Shown here: positions 1 to 10,665 of the stretch, one piece after another
How positions within the stretch are numbered: position 1 is the stretch's first letter
Layout of the letters: each line of letters begins with the position of its first letter
NCBI RefSeq assembly: GCF_003597395.2
Contig: NC_133776.1
Coordinates: 39,797,947 to 39,861,946, forward strand
Direction of reading: 5' to 3'
From: Chelonoidis abingdonii
Lineage: Eukaryota; Chordata; Testudines; Testudinidae
DNA: 64,000 nt
Notes under the pieces: model-generated
What the model was told of the DNA's origin: nothing
The model's database searches: none
Seen by the model: the letters and a program-made list of their open reading frames with translations, nothing else
Program-made: the position numbers and the translations under genes

Positions 1-66
1 CACAGAAGAGTTTCGACAGTGCGTGAGATTGGGAAAGATGCTCCCTCATTTCTTTTGCTTCCCTCA

Positions 67-360
67 GGGCTGGTCTACACTACAGGGGAAAATTGATCTT
101 AGATACGCAACTTCAGCTATGTGAATAACGTAGCTGAAGTCGAAGTATCTAAGATCGAATTACTGACCATCCTCATGGCGCGGGATCGATGTCTGAGGCT
201 CCCCCTATCGATTCCGCAACTCCGTTCGGGTTGGTGGAGTTCTGGAATCGATATAAGCGCATTCAGGGATCGATATATCACGTCTAAATGAGACGCGATA
301 TATCGATCCCCGAGCAATCGATTGCTACCCGCTGATACGGCGGGTAGTGAAGACATAGCC
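67..360. mobile_element. Non-autonomous PIF/Harbinger-like element (MITE), 294 bp
   Basis: The ends are inverted repeats: GGGCTGGTCTACACTAC on the left, and GTAGTGAAGACATAGCC on the right, which reads GGCTATGTCTTCACTAC on the other strand. The copy is flanked on both sides by the triplet TCA (64-66 and 361-363), as expected for the 3-bp target duplication of Harbinger-type transposons, although TCA is not the classical TWA. Internally there are two further hairpins, one around CTTCAGCTA...TAGCTGAAG (about 110-140) and a long ATCGATATAT palindrome at about 266-311. There is no transposase, so movement would have needed one supplied in trans. The superfamily call is inferred from target size and terminal motif. 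Confidence 0.75.
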
Positions 361-779
361 TCAGTCTTCCCCTCAGCCTAGCCAGTTCTGCAACCAATGC
401 AATCTCCATGCCAACAGAGTATGGCTGGATCTGGCTCTTGAGGCAGAATGAACCTCCAAAACTGAAAATTGTCCAGCATTCCTCCCCTCCCCCAGTCTCA
501 TTTGTCACTCTCCAAATTAGGTCCATTATTATAACAAACCATTGACCATAGAAATGTAGGTTCAATCATGCAAATGTTTATGCATAGACTGTCTGCAGGT
601 GAGTAGATGGCTGCAGTGGCTTACTCTACAGTGGTCCAAACACAAACCCTGAGACACTCTCCAAGGTATTCTTTTTCAGAAGATATCTTTTCCTAGGCTC
701 CCTTCCAAGGTTTTACAACAGGAGGACCAGGCCCACTGTTTTCTCTAGATGCCTAATTAAATCTCTCTCCCAGAATCAC

Positions 780-985
780 AGAGAGGCACTACTTGTGACT
801 GGTTAATAAAACAGGGGACTAAGAATTAGGAGTTGTAGGCTTTCTTTCCCACCTCTGCACTGACTTTTCCTGCACTCTTGGTAAAGCCAGTCACCTCTGT
901 TTAGCCATTTGTAGAAATAAGCATGATAATATTTAACAATTTTCACAAGGGACTTGTGAACCTTAGTGGGCTATAAGGTGCCGAT
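780..985 (+). mobile_element. Degenerate MIR-like SINE
   Basis: The order of features matches a MIR-type tRNA-derived SINE: a head-like segment (GGGACTAAGAATTAGGAG), a core resembling the MIR stretch for tested words such as TGCACTGACTT and GTCACCTCTGTTTAGCC, then a region like the MIR tail (GATAATATTT, GGGCTATAAGG). It is strongly diverged and the boundaries are approximate. Confidence 0.5.
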
Positions 986-2044
986 TAATCTCTACTCAAC
1001 AGTATATGAACCCAAATAGAACAGGAATCGTTGAGTCTGATCCTCCAAACTTATATTCAAGTGAGTTTCCCCATCATCTTGATGTTGGCTAGTTGCATGA
1101 AGACCAATTCAGGTGATTAAAGATTTGCAGGATGGGGCAATATGGTGCTTAGTTTGTAAAGTGCTTGGAGATTCTTGGATGGAGGTTGCTGCAGAAGGAA
1201 AAAAGTATTCTATGCAATGAGGAATTATTTCCCCATGGTTTTCAACGGCCTGGTATGGGGTTTGGCAGATAGCATATTACCTGACAGATATTATGCCTCT
1301 ATTTATAAATCTACAGGCTCTCTGTGGGCACAGGATGAAGAATGATGAAGAACAATGAAATCACTTCTTCTTAACAAGGTCCTAAAACATATCTGATAGG
1401 AGCATGATGCAGTAATTACAAGCTATCTACAAGATAAAGATTAGGCAAGCAATAAAATTAAAGTTGATTATTTTATTTATTTGCAACCTATTTAATTAAT
1501 TTACAGCCAGCAGAAGAACTAAATGGCTTTAGGTCTCTTCGCCATGGCAAGCATTAAGCTATTCAAAAACATCTACCCTGAATCTCCCCGTTAGGAGTGA
1601 GCCAGCAGTAAATCAGCTTGCACCATTATTAAGTATGGCATTATATGGGTCTGTTGTGCTGAGGTGTTAATTTAATCAGTCTGATACAGAACTTGGCTCC
1701 AGCTAGCATATATTTGGCAGGTACATCTGTAGCTGCTTGTGGGTGAAAGTTCCATGACCTAAACTGCTAACACAAGTTACCGTAATTCACAAGCTGACAG
1801 TCTTTTCTTTTGCAATAAACTCTACGGCCACGCATCTTTTTGTTAAGAAAAGGTGAGTACACCACACTTCCACTGGAGGTTACATGTGCCTTACTTGAAA
1901 GTGAGACTCTGGGGACAGGCCCTCAAAAAGGGGAAAATCTTAACTAAGAGTGTTTTATTTTTCTCTTTGACCCTGGCTAAATACAAGATAAGACAAATTC
2001 AATATCCCAGTTGTGCTAAGCTACCCAAGCATAATTTTCACATT
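986..2044. other. Unassigned AT-rich intergenic DNA
   Basis: I see no coding region longer than about 70 codons and no repeat that I can name. The open frame at 1853-2065 has no recognisable motif and looks like chance. Confidence 0.5.
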
Positions 2045-2262
2045 GCAAATTATTATTTATTATAGCTGAGATCAGGGTCCCATTCTGCTAGGCACTGTAC
2101 ATAACATGCACATAGTGAGAGACAGTTTCTGTCCCAAAGAGCTTGCAATATAAATAGACTAGATAGACAAAGAGTGCAAATAGAAGCACAAAGTAGTGAA
2201 GTGACTTATCCCAGATCACACAGCTGGTTAGTAGAAGAGCCAGGAATAGAACCCTGCGATGA
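2045..2262 (-). mobile_element. MIR-like SINE (minus strand)
   Basis: Read on the minus strand, it has a MIR-like head and core (TTCTATTCCTGGCTCTTC, then GCTGTGTGATCTGGGATAAG) followed by a 3' tail with AGCTCTTTGGGACAG, GTACAGTGCCTAGCA and ATAATAAATAAT. The same tail is seen in other SINE copies in this window (30138-30402, 35995-36270, 61198-61492) and at the end of the L2-like LINE copies. The region at 2290-2520 just beyond it may be another old repeat that I cannot name. Confidence 0.7.
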
Positions 2263-2528
2263 GATGATTCTGCGCTGTGTCTCTAAGAGGGGGTGGGGGG
2301 CAGTACACAAATCACAGTCCAGGGAAAGGGAAGTGCTAGAAAGACTTTAAATCACCTTTGCACACTCCCAATCTTGGACTGCTCTGGGAACTGCAGAGGT
2401 CCCCAGTGTAATTCAGACAGTCCTAAGGGCTGCCTTATGGGCCACAGTGCTGTATGGAATCTCTGATATGTTGGGCCTGGCCCAACTCCCAACAAATATC
2501 TTATGTAGGGCTTGCAAGCAGATCCTTA

Positions 2529-2784
2529 GGGTACATCTACCCTGAACTAAAAGACCTGAGACATGACTGCAGCTGGCCCGGTTCAGCTGACTCAGGCGGT
2601 GGGGGCTAACAGTTGCTGTGTAGACATTCGAGCTTGAGGTGGAGCCTGAGCTCTTGGACCCTTCACCTCATGGTGTCCCAGAGCTGGGGCTCCAGCCCAA
2701 ACCCAACAATTAAACAGCCCCAGGAGCCTAAATCAACTGACTCAGGCCATCTGTGGGTATTTAATTGCTGTGTAGACGTACTCC
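2529..2784. mobile_element. Harbinger-like short element, second family member
   Basis: The left end reads GGGTACATCTACCCTG after TTA. The right end reads GTGTAGACGTACTCC before TAG. The right end in reverse complement (GGAGTACGTCTACAC) matches the left end at most positions. The flanking triplets TTA and TAG differ at two of three positions (T-A-G against T-T-A), so the duplication has decayed or the boundary is off by a base. The interior is a set of GAGCTTGAG/GGCTCCAG-type inverted segments with no coding capacity. Confidence 0.6.
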
Positions 2785-4024
2785 TAGAGGACAACCTTAC
2801 TCCTGTCTTCCAGAATGTATCTGCTGTGGGAATCCTTCTTTGGCTAGATCTGGGGATTTTAGGGTCACTTCTATTATGCAGCATTAAGGCTCTGGAGCAA
2901 CTGTGAGAATCTTACTTCAGGTATTCTCAGTCCTGGTGCAAGGTTGTTTGAATTAGATCACACTGCCTTTTGAATTCTACTACTCACCAGCTAGTGGAGA
3001 CATACTGATCAGAAATGGCTTCATAAAGGTTAATCTTAAGGGAAATAATATAAACAGGTTTTATTTATTAGGCCAAGGTGTTTGTGCGGTTGTGTGCCTT
3101 TTTTTTTGGCAGTGTCTTGATGTAATCAGATACTCTGAGGTGGTGGCTGTGGCAGTATTTTGATCAGAATTCAAACTAAGAGGCCTGGGTTTATTTTATT
3201 TTAAATATTTATTTCAAGTCACTTCATTTGGCTAAAAGTATGTTTATACAAGAAGTCAGCACTATCAAGATGCACAAACTCAATATGAACAGCAACATAT
3301 GGGATAATAAAATTACATACTACAAGAGTAAGAGAAAGTTCTGCCATGCTAGTGAGTTTGGCATAGCTTAGTGCTAAAGAACAGAAGAAAACAAGGAGAT
3401 GGGAAAGAAAAGATTCTTTTATTGCTGTGCTGTTGGTCTGCTTTCTGAATGTACTATAAATAGGATTCTAGCACTTCCTGTCATAACTGCAGTTCATCAC
3501 TCACTATGGTCCTGATCCTGAAAAGCACTTAAGCACATGTGTAACTTTGGTCACATGAGTGAAGATCTCCCTTGCTTAATTCAAATCCATTTCTCAAACC
3601 CTGTGCTTTTTTCTGCAATAATCTTCAACCATAATCCTTCTAAATCAAAGAGATGATTAAAAACATCTGCACAGCTGGACCTTTAACCTGCAAGGTAACA
3701 GGCCACGTCCTCAGCTGGTGTAAATCAATGTAGCTCCATTCAGTTCAATTGCCAGAAAGCCTGCAAGAAAAGTTCTTTTCATGCTATTTCTGGCTCAGAC
3801 CAGAGCAGAAGTGCCAGAAACCTCATGAGAGAGCCTGTTGTCACAAGATTTCAGAGGTTCAGAAGGATCAGACAGCTCCAGGATCAGAGGAGCCACCTTT
3901 GAACCCCCTCCTGAGCTGCATTGAATGCTCATTGGCCATAGCCCAAGAACAGGCCCTATCTATTTTTGGTAAAACCCTCTAGCTAATTTAATTTCTAATA
4001 ATAATATGTTCATTACTGCACTTT
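2785..4024. other. Unassigned intergenic DNA with one short palindromic repeat piece
   Basis: Positions 3507-3564 carry the CCTGATCC...CACTTAAGCACATG motif that recurs elsewhere in the window (see 30599-30710, 42963-43072, 50320-50446 and 54188-54298). The rest is unrecognised. Confidence 0.45.
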
Positions 4025-4190
4025 CCCCCCTAGGATATCAGGTTCTTTACAAACATTAATTAAGATATCACAGTTCTCCGGGGATGTAGGTAAAGTGAGA
4101 ACTATACTCATTTTAAAGACAGTTACACTGAGGCAGAGAGAGGTTAATTGATTTACTCATGGTTCACTGCCTGGACAATGACTTTGGTAA
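4025..4190 (-). mobile_element. MIR SINE fragment (minus strand)
   Basis: CTTTACAAACATTAATTAAG followed by CACTGAGGCAGAGAGAGGTTAA is the reverse complement of the MIR core and tail (CTCTGTGCCTCAGT, then TTAATTAATGTTTGTAAAG). The head is missing or too diverged to place. Confidence 0.65.
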
Positions 4191-5857
4191 CCTGAGGAAA
4201 ATGCTTTTAGGGAAGAAAGAAATAAAGATACCAAAGAGGATTCAGCCAGAGAGCACGGGGAAGAGAGCAAAGCAGTCATGAGGCATTAGTGACTCCACTT
4301 CAGTGAGTCCCTCAATTAGGATTGGCCTAGTGCTAGACCCAGAGCAAGATTCTGACGCGCAAGCAGAAAGCCCCTCTGGGCTTTGCCAAGCTGAAGTCAG
4401 TGTTTGCAGTCAACAAGGTTACTCATTTTGTTTACTGAGAAGTAGGAGCCAGGATCTCTCACTCTCTTTCTGTCCTCATAAAAAAACCTCAACATAATTC
4501 TATTGCAAATACCAGAAAGAGTACTCAGTGGAGCATAGTGTGCTAGGCAATGGAGTGCATCATTCAGTTGGCGGAGGCTGGAGGCAATTTATCTGCATAG
4601 GACAGCAAGCAGAATGTCTCTACGACACTGGGAGAGTAGACTCCCCACTATCCCTTTACTACACCTTTAGAAATGAAGTAGCTTTTACTCATCTCAGGAC
4701 TATCTTATGTGCAGTGTGTGGGAGGCATGGCCATGTCTTGTGCCTCTGGTGGCCATTCTAGTACCCTCCCACACACACTTGTTCTTGGAGATTTCAGCAT
4801 TATGACTGCCTCTTTCACTGGAGTGTTGGGTGGTAGGGAACCCACATGTAGGAACCATAATTTTGCTCATCATCGTGAAATATTTCAGCACTGCAAATAG
4901 CATAAACCACTGAGCTGTTTGTGCATGCTGGCATCTCATTTAAAAAGAAACTAAACAGAGAACACATCCTTGGAAGAAGCCAGCATCAAGGCCAAACCTA
5001 CCACTACCAATGAAGTCCATGAAAACCATTTTAGTCAAGCCAAAGACTTAGCATATGCTATCCAAACAGATGTGAACACACTTTTGCTTCTCTGGCTACA
5101 TGTGCTGCTAAACTTACAACTTATATCTCCTCCAAGGCCTTGACGTAGCCAATGGAATTTAATACCACATTCCATGGTTAGCTTGATATTGATTATAGCA
5201 ACACACTATCATTTTCTTTCTTTACATGCCTGCTATTTTTAAACTCAATATGTTATGATCAAGACCTAAATGGCAGATGTCCGAGAATCAGTGCACAGCC
5301 CTACAAGCAGGTGCTGTATAAACAGAACTATAGTATGCACGGCACTGAGAATAGGATGATGTGTACTTCAATGCTTTCACCTCGGTAAATTCTAGTTGGG
5401 ATTTTAAATTCAGTCCCCCTTAAGCTCCTGTTCCATTTAAAGAAAAATTCTTTGAAGATGAAGTAATTAGAACAAAACTTTAAACCAGTTTGCCAGCTTT
5501 CAGAATTATGGTGAAACTTCCTGAGCAATTAAAAACAATGTGATTTTTGCTTGAGTAAAGCCTTCAGGATTTGTCCTTTTCAGTCTAAAAATTCTAAGGA
5601 TTGGGTCCACCAGTTTCAGTTGCAGAGTTCTTGTACCATTAATTACAGCTACAATGATGGCCTGCTTTATGGCTTGTAAAGGTATGAATTAGAGAACCTG
5701 TTCTGATCTGGGCAGGTACAAGATAGTAAAGCAAGGAAAGATGTATGACTAGTTAAGACATAGAGTATATTTGACACAAGTGCTCATACAGAAAATTCAA
5801 CAACAGCCAGATCTACATTCTGCTCACATCGGCCTGAGATAGAGCTGAAATGATTTA
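4191..5857. other. Unassigned intergenic DNA
   Basis: No coding region or repeat can be supported. Small open frames at 4303-4497, 4528-4761 and 4709-4900 overlap one another in different frames and show no family motif. Confidence 0.5.
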
Positions 5858-6796
5858 GAGTGGTAGCCATGTTAGGCTGTATCAGCAAAAACAACGAGGG
5901 ATCTCTGTGGCATCTTAGAGACTAAGAAATTTATTTGGGCATAAGCTTTCATGGACTAAAACCCACTTCATCAGATGCATGGAGTGAAAAATACAGTAAG
6001 CAGTATATATTTACAGCACATGAAAAGATGGGAGTTGCTGTACCAAGTGGGGGGGTCAGTGCTAACGAGGCCAGGTCAATTAAGTTGGAAGTAACCTATT
6101 CTAAATAGTTGACAAGAAGGGGTGAATATCAAGAGAGGCAAAATTACTTTTGTATTGCTAATGAGGACAGTGCAATCAAGGTGGATCTCGGCCATTTCCA
6201 GCAGTTGACAAGAAGGTGTGAGTATTAGCAGAGGGAAAATCACTTTTTGTAGTGACCCATCCACTCTCAGTCTTTATTCAGGCCTGATTTCATGGTGTCC
6301 AGTTTGCAAATTAATTCCAGTTCTGCAGTTTCTCTGTTGAAGTCTGTTTCTGAAGTTTTTTTGTTGAAGAATTGCCACTTTTAAGTCTGCTATTGAGTGT
6401 CCAGGGAGACTGAAGCACTCTCCTACTGGTTTTTGAACGTTACAATTCTTGATGTCTGATTTGTGTCCACTTATTCTTTTGCATAGAGACTATCCAGTTT
6501 GGCCAATGTACATGGCAGAGGGGCATTGGTTGCTCATGATGGCATATATCACATTGGCAGATGTGCAGCTGAATGAGCTCCTGATGGTATGGCTGATGTG
6601 GTTACAGCCTATGATGGTGTCCCTTGAATAGAGATGGCAACAGGGTTGGTTGCAGGGATTGGTTCCTGGGTTAGCGTTTTTGCTATGTGGTGTGTAGTTG
6701 CTGGTGAGTATTTTCTTCAGGTTAGGAGGCTGTCTGTGAGCGAGGACTGGCCACTCTCCCAAGGTCTGTGAGAGTGAGGGATTGTCCTTCAGGAAA
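5858..6796 (-). mobile_element. Penelope-like retroelement, 3' part with GIY-YIG remnant
   Basis: On the minus strand, the segment at about 6490-6790 encodes a degraded GIY-YIG endonuclease domain: VIYAIM, followed by NQCPSAMYIGQTG, resembles the paired GIY and YIG motifs of Penelope-like elements. A cysteine and histidine linker (CNQPCCHLYS) precedes it, as is common in vertebrate members. Downstream is a 3' untranslated region with two imperfect copies of a roughly 100-bp unit beginning AGTTGACAAGAAGG (near 6109 and 6205), and a terminal segment containing CATCTGATGAAGTGGG. The same terminal segment recurs at 40905-41255. The element is broken at its right side by a CR1 and resumes at about 8401. 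Frames are interrupted, so it is not functional. Confidence 0.75.
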
Positions 6797-8400
6797 GAAC
6801 ATAAGAATGGCCATACTGAGTCAGACCAAAGGTTAATCCAGCCCAGTATCCCATCTACCAACAGTGACCAAAGACAGGTGTCCCAGATGAAGTGAACTTA
6901 ACAGGTAATGATCAAGTGATCTCTCTCCTACCATCCATCTCCACACTCTGACAAACAGAGGCTAGGGACATCATTCCTTACCCATCCTGGCTAATAGCCA
7001 TTAATGGACTGAACCTCCATGAATTTATCTAGTTCTCTTTTAAACCCTGTCATAGTCCTAGCCTTCACAAACTCCTCAGGCAAGGAGTTCCACAGGTTGG
7101 CTGTGCGAANNNNNNNNNNNNNNNNNNNNNNNNNNNNNNNNNNNNNNNNNNNNNNNNNNNNNNNNNNNNNNNNNNNNNNNNNNNNNNNNNNNNNNNNNNN
7201 NNNNNNNNNNNNNNNNNNNNNNNNNNNNNNNNNNNNNNNNNNNNNNNNNNNNNNNNNNNNNNNNNNNNNNNNNNNNNNNNNNNNNNNNNNNNNNNNNNNN
7301 NNNNNNNNNNNNNNNNNNNNNNNNNNNNNNNNNNNNNNNNNNNNNNNNNNNNNNNNNNNNNNNNNNNNNNNNNNNNNNNNNNNNNNNNNNNNNNNNNNNN
7401 NNNNNNNNNNNNNNNNNNNNNNNNNNNNNNNNNNNNNNNNNNNNNNNNNNNNNNNNNNNNNNNNNNNNNNNNNNNNNNNNNNNNNNNNNNNNNNNNNNNN
7501 NNNNNNNNNNNNNNNNNNNNNNNNNNNNNNNNNNNNNNNNNNNNNNNNNNNNNNNNNNNNNNNNNNNNNNNNNNNNNNNNNNNNNNNNNNNNNNNNNNNN
7601 NNNNNNNNNNNNNNNNNNNNNNNNNNNNNNNNNNNNNNNNNNNNNNNNNNNNNNNNNNNNNNNNNNNNNNNNNNNNNNNNNNNNNNNNNNNNNNNNNNNN
7701 NNNNNNNNNNNNNNNNNNNNNNNNNNNTATCCAATGACAAACTTCAATTTACACAAGAGTTCAGAGCCTTTGGTGAGGGACCTTGTCAAAGGCTTTCTGG
7801 AAATCTAAGTACACTATGTACACTGGATCCCCCTTGTCCACATGTTTGTTGACCCCTTCAAAGAACTCTAATAGGTTAGTAAGACATGATTTCCCTTTAC
7901 AGAAACCATGTTGACTTTTGTCCAACAATTTATGTTCTTCTATGTGTCTGACAATTTTATTCTTTACTATTGTTTCAACTAATTTTCCCGGTACTGATGT
8001 TAGACTTATCAGTCTGTAATTGCCAGGATCACCTCTAGAACCCTTTTAAAATATTGGCATTATATTAGCTGTCTTCCTGTCATTGGGTTCAGGAGCTGAT
8101 TTAAAGGACAGGTTACTAACCATAGTTAATAGTTCAGCAATTTCACACTTGAGTTCTTTCAGAACTCTTGGATGAATGCCATCTGGTCCCAGTGTCTTGT
8201 TATTGTTAAGTTTATCAATTAATTTCAAAACCTCCTCTAGTGACACTTCAATCTGTGACAATTCCTCAGATTTGTCACCTACAAAGGACAGCTGAGGTTT
8301 GGGAATTTCCCTAACATCCTCAGCTGTGAAGACTGAAGCAAAAAATTCATTTAGTTTCTCTGCAATGACTTTATTGTCTTTAAGTGCTCCTTTTGTATCT
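6797..8400 (-). mobile_element. CR1 LINE inserted into the Penelope-like element
   Basis: The left end (AGAACATAAGAATGGCC) is the 3' end of a CR1 subfamily, so the element runs on the minus strand. Just inside it, the reading frame gives LWNSLPEEFVKARTM and FKRELDKFM, the usual C-terminus of the CR1 ORF2 protein. To the right of the gap, reverse-transcriptase sequence continues on the minus strand (frame at 8046-8261 with DKLNNNKTLGPDGIHPRVLK, a typical CR1 RT start motif). Because the Penelope sequence resumes directly at about 8401, the CR1 is the younger insertion. The frame is interrupted and 618 bases are missing, so intactness cannot be judged. Confidence 0.85.
7110..7727. other. Assembly gap (N run, 618 bases)
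   Basis: All bases are N. CR1 ORF2 sequence lies on both sides in the same orientation. The real gap length cannot be known from the sequence. Any open frame crossing it is an artefact. Confidence 0.99.
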
Positions 8401-8760
8401 CGGTTGTAGATCCTTGATGATGCTATGGAGAGGTTTTAGTTGGGGGCTGTAGGTGATGGCTACTGGAGTTCTCTTACTTTCTTTGTTGGGCCTGTCCTGT
8501 AGTAGGTGACTTCTGGGTACCCTTATGGCTCTGTCAATCTGTTTCTTCACTTCACCGGCTGGGTATTGTAGTTTTACAAATTCTTGATAGAGATCCTGTA
8601 GGAGTTTGTCTCTGTCTGAGGGATTGGAACAAATGCGGTTGTATCTTAGAGCTTGGCTGTACACAATGGATCATGTGATGTGGCCTGGTTGAAAGCCGGA
8701 GTCATGTAGGTAAGTATAACGGTCAGTAGGTTTCCTGTATAGGGTCATGTTTATATGACT
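8401..8760 (-). mobile_element. Penelope-like retroelement, reverse-transcriptase C-terminal part
   Basis: The minus-strand frame at 8380-8664 reads QALRYNRICSNPSDRD, then KLQYPAGEVKKQIDRA, then AITYSPQLKPLHSIIKDL. These are the RT C-terminal (thumb-region) motifs of Penelope-like elements (compare the family pattern RYRRICS...TYHPAL...I). It is the part of the protein that precedes the GIY-YIG domain at 5858-6796, and the two halves join across the CR1. The rest of the RT is absent, so the element is truncated at its 5' side. Confidence 0.75.
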
Positions 8761-9474
8761 GAAACGTTTTGTTTTGCTTAGGATGAAATATTTCTTTGAA
8801 CTTTATTTACTCAATTTTTATGTTACATTCAACATTATGAGTTTTATATTAAAATAATGTATTATTTTTATTTTAGTTTTGTATTATTTTATACATTGAT
8901 AATTGGTTTTGAAATTTGTATTTCATTGGTATTTATTGGGGTGGTAATTGGTATGCATTGGTAATAATTTATTTTTGTAATTTCTATAAGAAAAAAATTA
9001 AAATATATAAAAAATTTTTTAATTATTATAAAAATTTACTATAGGACATTACCAATTAGTAAACCAATTCCCAGTTAGAATACCAATTACCAATTTAAAA
9101 TTAAAATAAAATACAACAGGCAAGCTAGGCAGCCACAGTTCCATCCACTTGGGGATCCAGGCAACCCCAGGAGCCCTCCTGCTTCCCAGGCAAATAACTC
9201 AGTGAACTGGCCACCCAGGGAGTCTGGCAGCTGGCTAGTCACATTCACTGTCTGGCAAGTGGACTGGCAGGAGAGCAGGTAGCCTGCCTGCCTGGTTTCT
9301 ACCGAAAGTATTGAAAGCACTGATATGTTCCCTCAAAATGTTTTGATTCCATTGTTTCTCTAGAGTTTGTTGAAAATTTTCTAATCTGTGAAAAGGAAAG
9401 GGAAGGATTTGGTAGATGCTCTGTTGCCCTTCGTATGCGTGGATTCACTACAATACCTTATTCTGCACCTTTTT
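8761..9474. repeat. AT-rich block with clustered ATTGGTA motifs in both orientations
   Basis: From about 8905 to 8970 the sequence repeats ATTGGT and GTAATTGGTATGCATTGGTA. From about 9045 to 9095 it carries the complement (ATTACCAATTAG, ACCAATTC, ATACCAATTACCAATTT). The arms could pair imperfectly around an A/T spacer. The stretch at 9100-9474 after it is unassigned. No coding is evident. Confidence 0.5.
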
Positions 9475-9612
9475 TTTAGCGGCCTGTGCTGCTTTCCGCA
9501 GACCATGGCCACTGGGAGCTGTGGACGGCCATGCAAATGTAAACAAACTGTCTGGCGGCCTGCCAGCTGATTACCCCCAATGGGCCACGTGTGGCCTATG
9601 GGCCATGGGTTT
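9475..9612. mobile_element. hAT-like non-autonomous fragment
   Basis: A locally GC-rich stretch with GCGGCCTGTGCTGCTTTCCG, CATGCAAATGTAAACAAACT, and GGGCCACGTGTGGCC resembles a repeated turtle element that I recall from memory. No complete terminal repeat or target duplication is visible. The stretch abuts the 3' end of the next CR1. Confidence 0.4.
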
Positions 9613-9613
9613 T

Positions 9614-10665
9614 CAGAGATTCTAGGACCGGAAGGGATGTTGAGAGGTCATCGAGTCCAGTCCCCTGCCCTCATGGCAGGACCAAATACCGTCTAGACAA
9701 TGCCGGATAGACATCTATCTAACCTACTCTTAAATATCTCCAGAGATGGAGATTCCACAACGTCCCGAGGTAATTTATTCCAGTGTTTAACCATCCTGAC
9801 AATTAGGAACTTTTTCCTAATGTCCAACCTAAACCTCCCTTGCTGCAGTTTAAGCCCATTGCTTCCTGTTCTATCATTAGAGGCTAAGGTGAACAAGTTT
9901 TCTCCCTCCTCTTTATGACACCCTTTTAGGTACCTGAAAACTGCTATCATGTCCCCTCTCAGTCGTCTCTTTTCCAAACTAAATAAACCCAATTCTTTCA
10001 GCCTTCCTTCGTAGATCATGTTCTCAAGACCTTTAATCATTCTTGTTGCTCTTCTCTGGACTCTCTCCAATTTCTCCACATCTTTCTTTGAAATGCGGTG
10101 CCCAGAACTGGACACAATACTCCAATTGAGGCCTTACCAGCACAGAGTAGAGAGGAAGAATGACTTCTCGTGTCTTGCTCACAACACACTTGTTAATGCA
10201 TCCCAGAATCAAGTTTACTCTTTTTGGCAAGAGCATCACACTGTTGACTCATATTTAGCTTGTGGTTCACTATGACCCCTAGATCCCTTTCTGCCGTACT
10301 CCTTCCTAGACAGTTTCTTCCCATTCTGTATGTGTGAAACTGATTGCTCATTTCTAAGTGGAGCACTTTGAATTTGTCTTTGATAAACTTCATCCTGTTT
10401 ACCTCTGACCATTTCTCCAATTTGTAGAGATCATTTTGAATTATGACCTTATCCTCCAAAGCAGTTGCAATCCCTCTCAGTTTGGTATCATCTGCAAACT
10501 TAATAAGCGTACTTTCTATGCCAATATCTAAGCCGTTTATGAAGATATTGAACAGAGCCAGTCCCAAAACAGACCCCTGCAGAACCCCACTTGTTATACC
10601 TTTCCATCAGGATTGGGAACCATTAATAACTACTCTCTGAGTACGGTTATCCAGCCAGTTATGTA
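9614..10665 (-). mobile_element. CR1 LINE 3' part (minus strand)
   Basis: The minus-strand frames at 10193-10567 and 9693-10115 give successive pieces of the CR1 ORF2 protein: LFNIFINGLDIGIES, then the RT catalytic motif in FADDTKLRG, then [32 protein letters not shown] and [16 protein letters not shown] C-terminal motifs (here [20 protein letters not shown]). A frameshift separates the two frames around 10110-10240. The 3' end is at the left (AGATTCTAGGACCGG). It is truncated at its 5' side and inactive. Confidence 0.9.

Noticed and set aside
6991..7852. Long open frames of 237-277 codons crossing the N run
   Set aside because: Most residues are unknown. The frames come from the absence of stop codons in N bases and flanking CR1 sequence, not from genes.
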